Notes: generated by a model not told the origin, from the letters alone. Counted from the first letter of the stretch, positions 16,005-25,634 are shown. The stretch: DNA of 64,000 bases from Oryzomonas sp. (GCA_031292255.1 JARLHN010000039.1:50020-114019), one strand, 5' to 3'. A program made the numbers and translations.

Positions 16005-17105
16005 ATGGCCAGGCTTGGCGAGATACTTTTATCGGAAAAAGTCCTTACGGCACGGGAATTGGACTCGGCCCTGGAAAATCACGTGCTGCACGGGGTCAAA
16101 CTCGGGACATGCCTTGTGGAGATGGGGGTTGTTAGCGATGATGATCTGGCACGATGCCTCGGCAAGAAGTCGGGACACGCCTTCCTGACAAAGGATCAAC
16201 TGCTCGCTTTTGGAACCCGGAACCTTTCGGTCATCTCACCGGCTGCCATAAAGAAACACCGCCTCATCCCCGTAGGGGTCGATGGAGCAACACTTCGTAT
16301 CGCAACCGATCAAGATCTATCTCCGAAGAAATTGGCGGAAATCGAGCGCTTTCTCGGTCGGAAGATAGAACCGGTGGCGGTTTCCGGCTATGCCATCGAT
16401 ATTTTTCTCGAGCAGATGTTCGGCATACAACGCCCCGGCAGGTTCCTCCCGAAATATTCAGGCGTGAAGCCTCAAGCGAAAACACCCACCATCGCAACGA
16501 AGGTCCGCGAGAAAGCTGCGCCGATCGTTATCGACGGAATAGAATGGAAGAGCCTCGGGGATGTGACCCAGGCCGAGGGGTCTGCCTGGGCATCTGATGA
16601 TTTTTTCAACGCCGCCCCGGATCGTGAAGATGTGCCGCTGTCACTGTCGGATGCCGCCGGGCATCTCAGCCGCGCCACGTCACGAGATGATGTGGCAAAG
16701 ACGGTTTTGGACTTTATGTCCAACTCATCCGGAACCGTGGCCCTCGTGATCATCAAGGATGGGGTTGCCCGTGGCTGGAAAGCCTGCTCGAATCGCAAGA
16801 AGTTTCGCGACTTCGAGGCATTCTCTTCGCCCATGGAATCATTACCGGAGTTGCAGCAATGCGTCGTTACAGGAAAACCCAATCTGGGAAGCCCCCTGTC
16901 CGCCGAGACAAAACTGCTCCTGCAAAAGCTCCACAGCGCCGGTGAGCGTTCGGCTTTCTTCCCCATCTTTCTCCAACAGAGGGTGATCGCCGTTCTCTTG
17001 TGTGACGTGTCGGAGCGACTGAATCCGGCCGAAACGGCCGAGCTGTGCCGCAAGGCCTCGTATGCGTTGGAAATCCTGGTCCTGCGCTCGAAACTGCTGA
17101 GTTGA
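16005..17105 (+). CDS. MshEN-domain protein with GAF-like C-terminus
   Basis: This 366-residue protein begins with the MshEN fold, ARLGEILLSEKVLTARELD... then GVKLGTCLVEMGVVSDDDLA, the two 24-residue c-di-GMP-binding repeats seen at the N-terminus of MshE/GspE-type ATPases. The first repeat has N instead of the usual Q near its end. No ATPase domain follows: there is no Walker motif. From about residue 215 there is a GAF-like region (HLSRATSRDDVAKTVLDFM ... FFPIFLQQRVIAVLLCDV). It looks like a stand-alone c-di-GMP sensor. It follows the PilZ gene closely, so the two may be one unit. Confidence 0.75.
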   Translation: MARLGEILLSEKVLTARELDSALENHVLHGVKLGTCLVEMGVVSDDDLARCLGKKSGHAFLTKDQLLAFGTRNLSVISPAAIKKHRLIPVGVDGATLRIATDQDLSPKKLAEIERFLGRKIEPVAVSGYAIDIFLEQMFGIQRPGRFLPKYSGVKPQAKTPTIATKVREKAAPIVIDGIEWKSLGDVTQAEGSAWASDDFFNAAPDREDVPLSLSDAAGHLSRATSRDDVAKTVLDFMSNSSGTVALVIIKDGVARGWKACSNRKKFRDFEAFSSPMESLPELQQCVVTGKPNLGSPLSAETKLLLQKLHSAGERSAFFPIFLQQRVIAVLLCDVSERLNPAETAELCRKASYALEILVLRSKLLS

Positions 17106-17152
17106 CGCTTTCGTAACGCCTGTTCCATCGTGTTGCCCGAAAGAGCTCGATC

Positions 17153-18376
17153 ATGAAACGTAACGAAGCCATTTCAGGAACCGGTCCTCAAAAATTATCA
17201 GCCATTCAGGTGTTCTCAACATTTTTACGGCTTGGCTTGACCTCATTCGGCGGGCCGGTGGCCCATCTCGGCTATTTCCGTGAGGAGTTCGTCTATCGAC
17301 GTGCGTGCCTGAGTGAAGATTCCTATGCCGATCTGGTAGCGCTGTGCCAGTTCCTTCCCGGCCCGGCCAGCAGTCAGGTGGGCATGGGGATAGGGATCTC
17401 CCAGGCCGGTATCCGTGGTGCCGTGGCGGCGTGGACCGGCTTCACGTTGCCGTCGGCGTCGGCTCTCATCCTGTTCGCCTACGGCGTTACGACCTTGCAA
17501 GGCAGGGCGCCCCAGGTTGGCTGGCTTCACGGGCTGAAGGTCGTGGCGGTGGCGGTCGTGGCCCAAGCGATATGGGGGATGGCAAAATCATTATGCCCCG
17601 ACCGGCTTCGTGGCTCCGTTGCCATACTGGCCGCCGCTCTCATGCTGGCATGGCCAGGCTCATGGGGGCAGATTGCAGCGATGCTCCTGGGCGGATTGTT
17701 CGGGGTATTCTTCCTGAAAGCGGAGTCGCCCCCCGACCATGCATCCTTGCGCATCCCCGTTGGGCATGCCGTCGCACTCTCCAGCCTCGGCCTGTTCACT
17801 CTCCTCCTCATCGGCATGCCCATCCTCGCCGGCCTGGTCCCCAATCATGCCGTAGCGCTGTTCAACAGCTTCTACAGAACCGGCTCCCTGGTCTTTGGCG
17901 GAGGCCATGTCGTTCTCCCCCTACTGCAAGCCGCGGTCGTTCCCTCCGGCTGGGTGAACAAAGACCTGTTTTTGGCCGGATACGGAGCTGCCCAGGCCGT
18001 CCCCGGTCCGCTCTTCACCGTTGCCGCCTATCTTGGCGCCGTGATGCAACCAGGGCCGACCGGCTGGGCCGGCGGCATGCTCTGTTTGTTCGCGATCTTC
18101 CTGCCGTCCTTTCTGCTCCTCCTCGGAATTCTTCCTTTCTGGGAGAAGTTGCGCAGAATACATACCGTGCGATGTGCGTTAATGGGGGTTAATGCGGCGG
18201 TTGTCGGGTTATTGTTGGCCGCCTTCTACAACCCGGTCCTGACCGGCGGCATCCTCTCTCCGGAGGATTTCATCCTCGGCCTTGTCGCCTTTGGTCTCCT
18301 AGCCCTCTGGAAAATCCCGCCGTGGCTGGTTGTTGCACTTACCGCCCTCGGCGGTGTCGTCATGGCGGCAGGTTAG
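17153..18376 (+). CDS. chrA: Chromate transporter ChrA
   Basis: This 407-residue membrane protein has two homologous halves of about six helices each. The N half has LTSFGGPVAHLGYFREEF and QFLPGPASSQVGMGIG; the C half has GSLVFGGGHVVLPLLQAAVV and AQAVPGPLFTVAAYLG. These are the paired signatures of long-chain CHR family members, which export chromate. The ATG at 17153 follows AAAGAGCTCGATC. A single gene between the MshEN gene and a 162-bp repeat copy. Confidence 0.9.
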   Translation: MKRNEAISGTGPQKLSAIQVFSTFLRLGLTSFGGPVAHLGYFREEFVYRRACLSEDSYADLVALCQFLPGPASSQVGMGIGISQAGIRGAVAAWTGFTLPSASALILFAYGVTTLQGRAPQVGWLHGLKVVAVAVVAQAIWGMAKSLCPDRLRGSVAILAAALMLAWPGSWGQIAAMLLGGLFGVFFLKAESPPDHASLRIPVGHAVALSSLGLFTLLLIGMPILAGLVPNHAVALFNSFYRTGSLVFGGGHVVLPLLQAAVVPSGWVNKDLFLAGYGAAQAVPGPLFTVAAYLGAVMQPGPTGWAGGMLCLFAIFLPSFLLLLGILPFWEKLRRIHTVRCALMGVNAAVVGLLLAAFYNPVLTGGILSPEDFILGLVAFGLLALWKIPPWLVVALTALGGVVMAAG

Positions 18377-18406
18377 CGTCGCATTTGATTCGACGCTGCC
18401 AATGCA

Positions 18407-18568
18407 AGTGTCCCGTGCAGTTAGTCTTGGGAAGTAATTCTTTTGCTATTTTGGCTGATGCCAAGGCGCGGCGACGCAGGTGTAGCAGGGCCTACATCAA
18501 GGACCCCCAACGACGGCAAAGGTCTTAAGAGCCGGAATTACGAGTATGAACTAACCGCACGGCACACT
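18407..18568 (+). repeat. 162-bp foldback repeat, copy A
   Basis: The left end AGTGTCCCGTGCAGTTAGT and the right end ACTAACCGCACGGCACACT are 19-bp terminal inverted repeats with two mismatches. Inside, GTAATTC pairs with GAATTAC and further inner segments can also pair, so the whole unit can fold back. It is about 85-90% identical by eye to copies at 25684, 41944 and 58212. Its right end directly abuts the ribosome binding site AGGAGGAAGAG of the gene at 18580. Confidence 0.9.
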
Positions 18569-18579
18569 AGGAGGAAGAG

Positions 18580-19374
18580 ATGCAGCAAAGAGACGCTAAC
18601 AACTCCAATCGATTGTTGACCACGGTTTTTTCCCTCCTTCTCTGCGTGGCCGTCCATGTCCCGCCTGCCGCATGGGCCGGTCCGCCGTTCATAACCGATG
18701 ACCCCGAACCGGTTGAGTACCATCATGGCGAATTCTATGCGGCCTCACAGTACGCAAACAATAAGGACGGGAAGGTTGGGACCCTGCCCCATTTCGAGTT
18801 CAATTATGGCGTATTGCCCCAAGTGCAGTTGCATCTCCTTGTTCCGCTTGCCTTTGACCATCCCAACGGCGGGCCAACCATGTACGGCTTGGGGGATACG
18901 GAGGTGGGAGTAAAGTACCGCTTCATCCGTGAAAGCGAAACGACCCCCCAGATTGGTATTTTCCCCCTTGTTCATGCCCCCACGGGTGACAAGGACCGTG
19001 GGCTCGGCAATGGCCATGTGCCGGTATTCTTCCCGCTCTGGCTTCAAAAGAGCCGGGGACCATGGACGACTTACGGCGGTGGCGGTTACTGGATCAACCC
19101 CGGCAGTGGCAACAGGAACTACTGGCAACTCGGCTGGCTTGGACAGCGTGACCTAACCAAGGAACTCACCGTGGGAGCCGAACTGTTCTATTTTGGTAAA
19201 GATACCGACTCCGGCCGTGACCGGACCGGCTACAACGTTGGCGGCATTTTCAACTTGAGCGAACAACACCATATTCTTTTCTCTGCCGGCAGCGACATTG
19301 CGGGATACAACAGGTTCTCGGCCTACCTGGGGTATCAATGGACCTTTGGGCCTCATGAAGAACTAAAAAAATAG
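18580..19374 (+). CDS. Outer-membrane beta-barrel, MetA-pathway-like transporter
   Basis: This 264-residue protein has a signal peptide (about 1-33, ending AAWAG) and a mature region beginning PPFITDDPEPVEY. The opening GPPFITDDPEPV and the alternating beta strands (LGDTEVGVKYRFI, FPLVHAPTGD, WQLGWLGQRDL, LGYQWTFG) fit the putative outer-membrane transporter family named after the MetA pathway of phenol degradation. The substrate is unknown. The ATG at 18580 has AGGAGGAAGAG upstream, immediately after repeat copy A. Confidence 0.75.
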   Translation: MQQRDANNSNRLLTTVFSLLLCVAVHVPPAAWAGPPFITDDPEPVEYHHGEFYAASQYANNKDGKVGTLPHFEFNYGVLPQVQLHLLVPLAFDHPNGGPTMYGLGDTEVGVKYRFIRESETTPQIGIFPLVHAPTGDKDRGLGNGHVPVFFPLWLQKSRGPWTTYGGGGYWINPGSGNRNYWQLGWLGQRDLTKELTVGAELFYFGKDTDSGRDRTGYNVGGIFNLSEQHHILFSAGSDIAGYNRFSAYLGYQWTFGPHEELKK

Positions 19375-19440
19375 CGGATTTTTTCACAATACCACTGCCT
19401 GAAGGGTCATCATGGAAGGCGTTGGATTTCGCCTTGGATT

Positions 19441-19512
19441 ACTCCCCCTACCGACACTCCCCCTACCGACACTCCCCCTACCGACACTCCCCCTACCGAC
19501 ACTCCCCCTACC
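19441..19512. repeat. 15-bp tandem repeat, about 4.7 copies
   Basis: The unit ACTCCCCCTACCGAC is repeated exactly four times (19441-19500) and then partly. It lies in the 3' flank of the outer-membrane protein gene, upstream of the decayed kinase. The minus-strand open frame across it (repeated VGRGS) has no sign of being a gene. Confidence 0.85.
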
Positions 19513-19598
19513 CACCGTCCGCAGCCGCACATCCCGGCCGGTATCAAAAAAATTACCGCCAGCCGGTTGATTTAACAAATATCTGAACGATAATATAA

Positions 19599-21311
19599 GC
19601 GGCTCTGCGAAGCCTAACGCAAGAAGCCCGCGAAATTCCACCTTGCCCTGCCCCCGCTGCCGCGGCAGGATCGGAGACCGCCCTGGCACCTTCGAAACCG
19701 GATTCCAAACCGCTTCACATCGTCGGCATCGGCGCCTCCGCGGGCGGCGCGGCCGCCCTGCAACATTTCTTCGACGCCAAGCCCAAGAGCGCCATCGACA
19801 CCGGCGCCGGCGACTTCGTCCTCCCCCCCGACGAGATTCCCTCCGCCATCATGGGGTACGTCAACGAGCCGGCGGAACAGACCCCGCTTCCCGGTATGCT
19901 TGGGGAGTCGGACACCTTCGAGCCGGCCCGCTACTACAGCAGGTATCTGGCGGACCTGGAGACGGAGCTGCAGAATACCAGGGCCGACCTCCTCTCCACC
20001 CAGGAGAGCCTGCAGGCGACCATCGAGGAGTTGAACAGCGCCAACGAAAGGCTTCAGGCGACCAACGAGGAGCTGAACAGCGCCAACGAGGAACTCTACT
20101 TGGTCAATACCGAGTTCGAGCGCAACAACATCGAATTGCGGCTGGTCAATGCCGATCACCAGAACCTTCTGGACAACTTCAACAGCGGCATCATCTACCT
20201 GGACGCTCAGATGCACATCCGCAAGTTCAATCCGGCCAGTTCGGCATTCTTCAACCTGCTGCCCCAGGATGTGGGCCGACCCATCGAGCACATCGCCTAT
20301 CATCTCGCCAATCAGCACGAGATCCTCGACGACATCCGCGGTGTACTGCGCGATGGGGCCGCCATTGCCAGGGAAGTGGCCACCAGCGAGAGGCGCTGGA
20401 TGTTCTGCCGGGTCGTGCCTTACCGGGTCGACAAGGGGCGGGTCGAGGGGGTCGTGATCAGCTTCACCGACATCACCGACACCAAAAAAGTCGCCCAGGA
20501 GGTCATGGCCCTCAACATGGAGCTGTCGAAACATGTGGCGGAGTTGCAGAAAACGAATTTAAGTCTGAAGGATGAGACCGGGAAACGCATCAAGACCCTG
20601 GAAGAACTGCGGCTCAAGGAACAGATGCTGTTGAAGCAGAGTCGCTTCGCCGCCATGGGGGAGATGTTTGGCAACATTGCCCACCAATGGCGACAGCCCC
20701 TTAACGTCCTGGGCCTCCTGGTCCAGGAGGTGGGGCTGTCCTGCGAATTCGGCGAACTAGACAAGGAACTCCTGGATGCCAACATCGCACGGGTGATGGA
20801 GATCATCGGACAGATGTCCCAGACCATTGATGATTTCCAGAATTTCGCCGCACCGGACAAAAAAAAAGGCCGGTTCAGCGTGGCCCAGATCATCGGGAAA
20901 TCAATCAAGCTCATGGAGCAGGGACTCAAAAAGGACGGCATCACGCTAGAGGTCGACTCAAGCGGTGATCCCCACATAGAAGGGTATGCCAATGAATACG
21001 GTCAGGTGTTCATGAACCTCCTGGCCAACGCCAGGGATGCGCTCCAGGAGCGGAAGACGCCACAGGCGCGCATTACGGTGCGCTCATGGCTGGAGGACGG
21101 CAAAGCGGTGGTTACGGTCACCGATAACGGGGGCGGCATCCCGGAGGAGGCCATGGACAGGATCTTCGACGCCTATTTCACCACCAAGGAGTTGGGGAAG
21201 GGGACCGGCGTCGGCCTATTCATCTCCAAGACCATCATCGAAAAGAGCATGAGAGGCCGGCTTACGGCGCGCAACACGGCAGACGGAGCGGAATTCAGGA
21301 TCGAGGTCTGA
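19599..21311 (+). pseudogene. Decayed CheB-CheR-PAS histidine kinase with internal deletion
   Basis: The frame is open from 19599. It first encodes the start of a CheB methylesterase domain (HIVGIGASAGGAAALQHFF, with the GASAGG serine motif). It then jumps at about 19775 to a CheB-like end (SAIDTGAGDFVLPPDEI), with the middle of CheB missing. CheR is absent altogether. A long coiled coil follows (repeated LQATNEELNSANEEL), then a PAS domain, a HisKA domain with IAHQWRQPLN and a HATPase ending VTDNGGGIP and GTGVGLFISKTIIEKS. No ATG, GTG or TTG lies in frame before 19851, where an ATG without a binding site gives 486 residues. The kinase half itself looks intact and could still be made from 19851. 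Confidence 0.75.
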
Positions 21312-21312
21312 G

Positions 21313-21723
21313 ATGGGGACGAAATCGCACGGCATTGCCGTCTCGCTGCTGATTATGGAGGATGACCCGGTGGCCCGCATGGCCATCGGCCGCCTGATCG
21401 CCATACGATTCCCCGATATCGCCGTCATTACGGCGGACAACGGCAGGATGGGGGTGGAACTCTTCAAGGAGCATGCGCCCGAGATGGTCATCACCGACAT
21501 CAACATGCCGGTGATGGACGGCTTTCAGGCGGCCGGCGAGATCAAATCCATCAGGGGCGACACGCGGTTCATCGTGATCACCGGCCACAGCGACGAGCAT
21601 TACCTGGAAAGATTCAGCGATATCGGCTGCCTTGCTTATATCATAAAACCGATCAATTTCGAAAAGCTGTCCGCTGCAATCGAACGGTGCCGTGCCGAGA
21701 TCCGGCAAGGCCATTCAACCTGA
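21313..21723 (+). CDS. Single-domain response regulator
   Basis: The 136-residue protein is just a receiver domain: acidic EDD at 16-18, phospho-acceptor Asp in MVITDINMPVMDGF, conserved T in VITGHSD and K in IKPINFEK. Its ATG begins one base after the stop of the PAS kinase, so the pair would be co-translated and the kinase is the obvious partner. No output domain, so it works by protein contact. Confidence 0.88.
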   Translation: MGTKSHGIAVSLLIMEDDPVARMAIGRLIAIRFPDIAVITADNGRMGVELFKEHAPEMVITDINMPVMDGFQAAGEIKSIRGDTRFIVITGHSDEHYLERFSDIGCLAYIIKPINFEKLSAAIERCRAEIRQGHST

Positions 21724-21748
21724 AATCGGCGGTTTGCCCCGGTGCGCA

Positions 21749-24400
21749 TCACTTCCCCTCCATACAGCGCTTCATCTCGCTGTTAAGCACCTTGATCTCC
21801 AGAGGTTTGGACACGTAACCGTCAAACCCCTGGCCCAGGAGCCTATCCTTGTCCTCCTTGAGTGCGTGGGCCGTCAGGGCGATGATAGGAGTGTGTCCAC
21901 CCGTGGCGGCCTCGCACCAGCGGATAATGCGGGTCGCCTCGACGCCGTCCATGACCGGCATCTGCACATCCATCAGGATGATGTCGAACGCGCCGTTTTC
22001 CCATTTCTCCACCGCCTCCCGTCCGTTCTGGGCCGCGTTCAGTGTATGCCCCATCTTTTGCAGAATCCTGACGGTAAACAGCCGGCTGATCTCCTGGTCA
22101 TCCACCAGAAGGATGCACAGGGGTTGGCCTTCCCATGACGGCAGCGGGGATTCGCTCCTGCGGTCGCGTTGTTCCGGAGGGGGCTCATTGACCATGAACG
22201 GGATGGCGACCTGGAACAGGCTGCCGCCCCCCACCGCGCTTTCCGCCCAAATCTTCCCCCCCATGAGGTCCACGAAACGCCGGGTGATGGAAAGACCGAG
22301 CCCGGTGCCGCCGTACCGGCGGGTAGTGGATGAATCCGCCTGGCTGAAAGGGGCGAAGATGGCGTCGATGGCGTCGGTATCGATGCCGATACCGGTATCG
22401 GAAACGCTGATCCGGATGAGGGCCGTGTTGCCGTGGGCCTCCAGCAGTGCGGCGGAGACGCTGATTTCGCCCTTTTCCGTAAACTTGACGGCATTGCCGA
22501 TCAGATTGACCAGGATCTGTTTCAGCCGCAGTTGATCTCCGGTCAGGGCGTCGGGCACTTGGGCGGGGATATCGGTCTGCAACGCCAGCCCCTTGGAATG
22601 CATTTTTAAAACATGGACCCTGACGGCATCGCTGATGCAACTCCTCAGGCTGAAGGGCGCCAGTTCCAGCACGATCTTCCCGGCCTCGACCTTGGAAAGG
22701 TCCAGTATGTCGTTGATGAGCGTCAGGAGGTTTTCCGAGGAGGACTGAATGCAATCCAGATACTCCTGCTGCTCGTCGCTCAGCTCCGTCAACTTCAGCA
22801 GGCTGGCCATGCCCATGATGCCGTTCATGGGGGTCCTGATCTCGTGACTCATGTTGGCCAGGAACTCGCTCTTGGCCAGGTTGGCGGCCTCGGCCTGCTC
22901 CTTTGCCAGTTTCAGCTCTTCCTCCTGTTGCTTGCGCTCGGTGATGTCGCGCGAAACGCCGATGATGCCTATGATATCGCTTTTCAAGCTTCGGTACGGC
23001 ACCTTGCTGGAGAGGAAGGTGCGCCTGCCGAGGGGGGTCGAGACCGTTTCTTCCATGATCTCGGTCCGACCGGATGCCATCACGGCCAGGTCGTGCCCCC
23101 GGAGCGCCTGCCCAACCTCGGGATCGCCGTAATACTCGCCGTCGGTCCGGCCGATTATCTCCGCCAGCGGTTTGCCGACAACCCGCGCCAGGGCCGGGTT
23201 GGCGAAGAGAATGCGGCTGTCCCGGTCCTTGATATAGATGGGATCGGGGATGCCGTCCATGACCTCGTTCAGGAGGATCTTGCTTTCATACAGCGCCCCC
23301 TCGATCTGCTTGCGCTCAGAGATGTCGGTGATCATGGCCTGCTTGGAGATGGTGCCGTTCGCGTTGTAAATGGGCGAGTTGCTGACTTCGTACCACCTGC
23401 CGTCCTTCGGGCTTTGCACCTCCCAGCGAATGGATGCGCCGGTATAGACCTGGTCGTTGACGCACCATCCGCAGACGATGTCCAGATCGTGCAGGGCCTT
23501 GTAGCAATATTCGCCGGTGGCATCCCGGCCGGTTCGCTCGATGAGCCGGTCGTTCATGAACTCGATGCGGTACTCCTGGGAGCAGATATAGATATAGCCG
23601 TCAAAGGCTTCGATCATCGCCCGGTACTTCTCCTCGCTCTCCCGCAAGGCACCTTCCGATTGCTTGCGTCCGGTAATGTCCACCGCAATGACCTGCACCG
23701 CCGGATGCCCCTCATAAATGAAGGGGATGTCGGTAACCTCGACCCAGAACGGGGTGCCGTCCTTGCGCAGCAATTGCTCTTCAGCCTTGGGATCGGGATG
23801 GCCTGGGCCGGCAGAGGTGCGCTCCCGGGCGCGATCTCGAAAATCGGGATGGATCGTCTCGCCGACCGGCTTGCCCACATATTCCCATTGGTCTGCAATG
23901 CCGAAGCTGCGTACCGCGGCCGGGTTCAGATATACAAACCTGCCGCCCACATGGATCATGATCATGTTCGGCGATTTTTCCACTATGGAGCGGAAACGCT
24001 CTTCGCTCTCCTTCAGCAACGCTTCGGTCTTTTTGCGCTCGGTGATGTCGATGATGGTCCCCACCATGCGCGTCGCCTTGCCCTGGTCATCGTAGGCGAC
24101 GATCTTTCCCCGCCCCTCCATCCACCTGACCATGCCGTCCCGCGAGATCATCCGGTACTCAATGACCGAGATGTCGCGGGCGCCCTGCAGATGTTCCCGA
24201 ATGGTCGTAAAGACCTGCTCGCTGTCTTCGGGATGGATGATCGTCTTGAAGAAACGGCTATCGAAGATGGTGTCGTCGGGAGAGTAGCCGGCCAGTTCGC
24301 AGTAGCGCGGACTCAGGTAGGCACGGTCGGTGGTAAGGTCCCAATCCCAGAAGCCTTCGTTGGAAACGGCCAGAATCAAATCGTTGCGGTCAATTGCCAT
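21749..24400 (-). CDS. Hybrid histidine kinase with four PAS domains
   Basis: This 883-residue cytoplasmic protein has four PAS/PAC units (about 1-125, 130-255, 260-375 and 380-505; each ends in an ITERKK- or ISERKQ-type motif). Next come HisKA with NMSHEIRTPMNG, HATPase with NLIGNAVKFTEKG, SDTGIGI and GTGLGLSITRRF, and a C-terminal receiver (VDDQE, phospho-Asp in ILMDVQMPVMDG, K in SKPLEIK). The third PAS region contains C-G-W-C. No membrane segment, so the signal is cytoplasmic or redox. GGGGTGATGT precedes the ATG. It stands alone, convergent with the single-domain regulator. Confidence 0.92.
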   Translation of the reverse strand: MAIDRNDLILAVSNEGFWDWDLTTDRAYLSPRYCELAGYSPDDTIFDSRFFKTIIHPEDSEQVFTTIREHLQGARDISVIEYRMISRDGMVRWMEGRGKIVAYDDQGKATRMVGTIIDITERKKTEALLKESEERFRSIVEKSPNMIMIHVGGRFVYLNPAAVRSFGIADQWEYVGKPVGETIHPDFRDRARERTSAGPGHPDPKAEEQLLRKDGTPFWVEVTDIPFIYEGHPAVQVIAVDITGRKQSEGALRESEEKYRAMIEAFDGYIYICSQEYRIEFMNDRLIERTGRDATGEYCYKALHDLDIVCGWCVNDQVYTGASIRWEVQSPKDGRWYEVSNSPIYNANGTISKQAMITDISERKQIEGALYESKILLNEVMDGIPDPIYIKDRDSRILFANPALARVVGKPLAEIIGRTDGEYYGDPEVGQALRGHDLAVMASGRTEIMEETVSTPLGRRTFLSSKVPYRSLKSDIIGIIGVSRDITERKQQEEELKLAKEQAEAANLAKSEFLANMSHEIRTPMNGIMGMASLLKLTELSDEQQEYLDCIQSSSENLLTLINDILDLSKVEAGKIVLELAPFSLRSCISDAVRVHVLKMHSKGLALQTDIPAQVPDALTGDQLRLKQILVNLIGNAVKFTEKGEISVSAALLEAHGNTALIRISVSDTGIGIDTDAIDAIFAPFSQADSSTTRRYGGTGLGLSITRRFVDLMGGKIWAESAVGGGSLFQVAIPFMVNEPPPEQRDRRSESPLPSWEGQPLCILLVDDQEISRLFTVRILQKMGHTLNAAQNGREAVEKWENGAFDIILMDVQMPVMDGVEATRIIRWCEAATGGHTPIIALTAHALKEDKDRLLGQGFDGYVSKPLEIKVLNSEMKRCMEGK

Positions 24401-24630
24401 ACATCACCCCACCCCACATTGCCCATCGGAACGGCGCCCCAGGCTGCCGCCATATACCGCCTATTTTTATAACTATACCCTATTAAAGCAATTTGGAAAT
24501 ATGAGGATATAATCTTGACAGGCCACATTTGCCCCTCTTCCGCACCCTGGAATTGGCGCAAGGATGGCATGAAGGCATTTTTATGGTGTAGAAACAGCAT
24601 GTTACACGCAAGGACACAGGAGTGTTAATT
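24401..24630. other. Intergenic region upstream of hybrid kinase
   Basis: AT-rich, with no gene seen. AGTGTTAA (24621-24628) and TTAACACT (24633-24640) form an inverted repeat at the edge of the shared promoter block. Confidence 0.4.
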
Positions 24631-24709
24631 TTTTAACACTCTGAAATTACGTTGAATTTAACAATTACGTGATGTAGAAGGATCATAGGGGATTTAATGT
24701 CTTACAGGT
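24631..24709 (+). promoter_or_regulatory. Shared promoter block, copy 1
   Basis: About 78 bases here match 27162-27238, starting TTTTAACAC and including ATTACGTTGAA, TGATGTAGAAGGAT and GATTTAA. Within the block, TTGAAT (24652-24657) and TAGAAG (24675-24680) are 17 bases apart, a plausible -35/-10 pair. It stands 65 bases before the TraB/GumN gene, after a GTGCC / GGCAC hairpin in the leader. Confidence 0.6.
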
Positions 24710-24773
24710 CAAGCGCCTGCAGCGCTCAAGCCGTGCCGGAATATCGGGCACGACACATAAAGGAGCAAACGGG

Positions 24774-25634
24774 ATGAAGAGAGCAATAGTGGGCATAATG
24801 CTGGTCCTGTTCGCCTGCACCCGGGCAGGGGCCGAATCGTCGGTATGGAAGGCGCAGAAGGGCACCACGGTCATCTACCTGGGGGGCACCTGCCATATCC
24901 TGCGCGAGACGGATTTCCCGCTGCCTCCGGAATTCGACCAAGCGTACAAGGCGTCCCAGGTCGTGGTGTTCGAGACCGACCTGGGCAAACTCCAGGAACC
25001 GGCGACCCGGCAACGGTTACTGGCAAAGGCCATGTACAGCGACGGCAGCACCGTTGACAAGCACTTGTCGGCCAAGGCGTATGCCGAGCTGAGCGCGTAT
25101 GCCGAGGCCAACGACATCCCGCTGCAGGCGTTCGGACGGTTCAAGCCGTCCGTGCTGATGACGACCCTGACGCTCATGGAATTAATGAAACTGGGCGTAA
25201 CCCAACAGGGGGTGGACAACGTCTATTATGCACGGGTCAAAACGGACAAGAAGGCCGTCGAGGGGCTCGAGACGGTTGACCAGCAGATCGATTACGTCGT
25301 CTCCATGGCGGATGGCAACGAAGACGCCTTTGTGGATTATTCCATCGAGGAGATGAAGACCCTCAAGAAGCAGTTCGAACTTCTTGTCGGCGCGTGGCGC
25401 AAGGGGGACGCAGGGAAGCTGGACGAGCTGATGGATGAGGAATTCAGGACACGGCAGCCGCAGATCTATAAGAAACTGATCGTTGAACGCAACAGGAACT
25501 GGCTGCCGGTGATCGATGCCTATCAGAAGACCCGCCAGACACGATTCGTCCTGGTTGGCGTCGCCCATCTGGTGGGGCCGGACGGCCTGATCGAGACCTT
25601 GAGGAAAAAGGGATACAAAATAGATAAACTGTAG
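24774..25634 (+). CDS. TraB/GumN family protein
   Basis: This 286-residue protein has a signal peptide (about 1-20, ending RAGAE). TraB/GumN (Tiki-like) features follow: LGGTCHILRETDFPLP, a match to the family's G-T-x-H motif at the start, EGLETVDQQIDYV in the middle, and VLVGVAHLVGPDGLIETLRKKGY at the end. The two histidines and Glu are the expected metal-site residues; relatives are proposed metalloproteases. AAAGGAGC precedes the ATG. It is exported and shares a promoter block with the Ig-like lipoprotein gene at 27348. Confidence 0.85.
   Translation: MKRAIVGIMLVLFACTRAGAESSVWKAQKGTTVIYLGGTCHILRETDFPLPPEFDQAYKASQVVVFETDLGKLQEPATRQRLLAKAMYSDGSTVDKHLSAKAYAELSAYAEANDIPLQAFGRFKPSVLMTTLTLMELMKLGVTQQGVDNVYYARVKTDKKAVEGLETVDQQIDYVVSMADGNEDAFVDYSIEEMKTLKKQFELLVGAWRKGDAGKLDELMDEEFRTRQPQIYKKLIVERNRNWLPVIDAYQKTRQTRFVLVGVAHLVGPDGLIETLRKKGYKIDKL

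Noticed and set aside
19441-19512. Tandem repeat as a CRISPR array
   Set aside because: The 15-bp units follow each other directly without spacers, and no cas gene is near.
22613-24472. 619-codon plus-strand frame across the PAS hybrid kinase
   Set aside because: It is the antisense shadow of a clear kinase gene in high-GC DNA and has no domain of its own.
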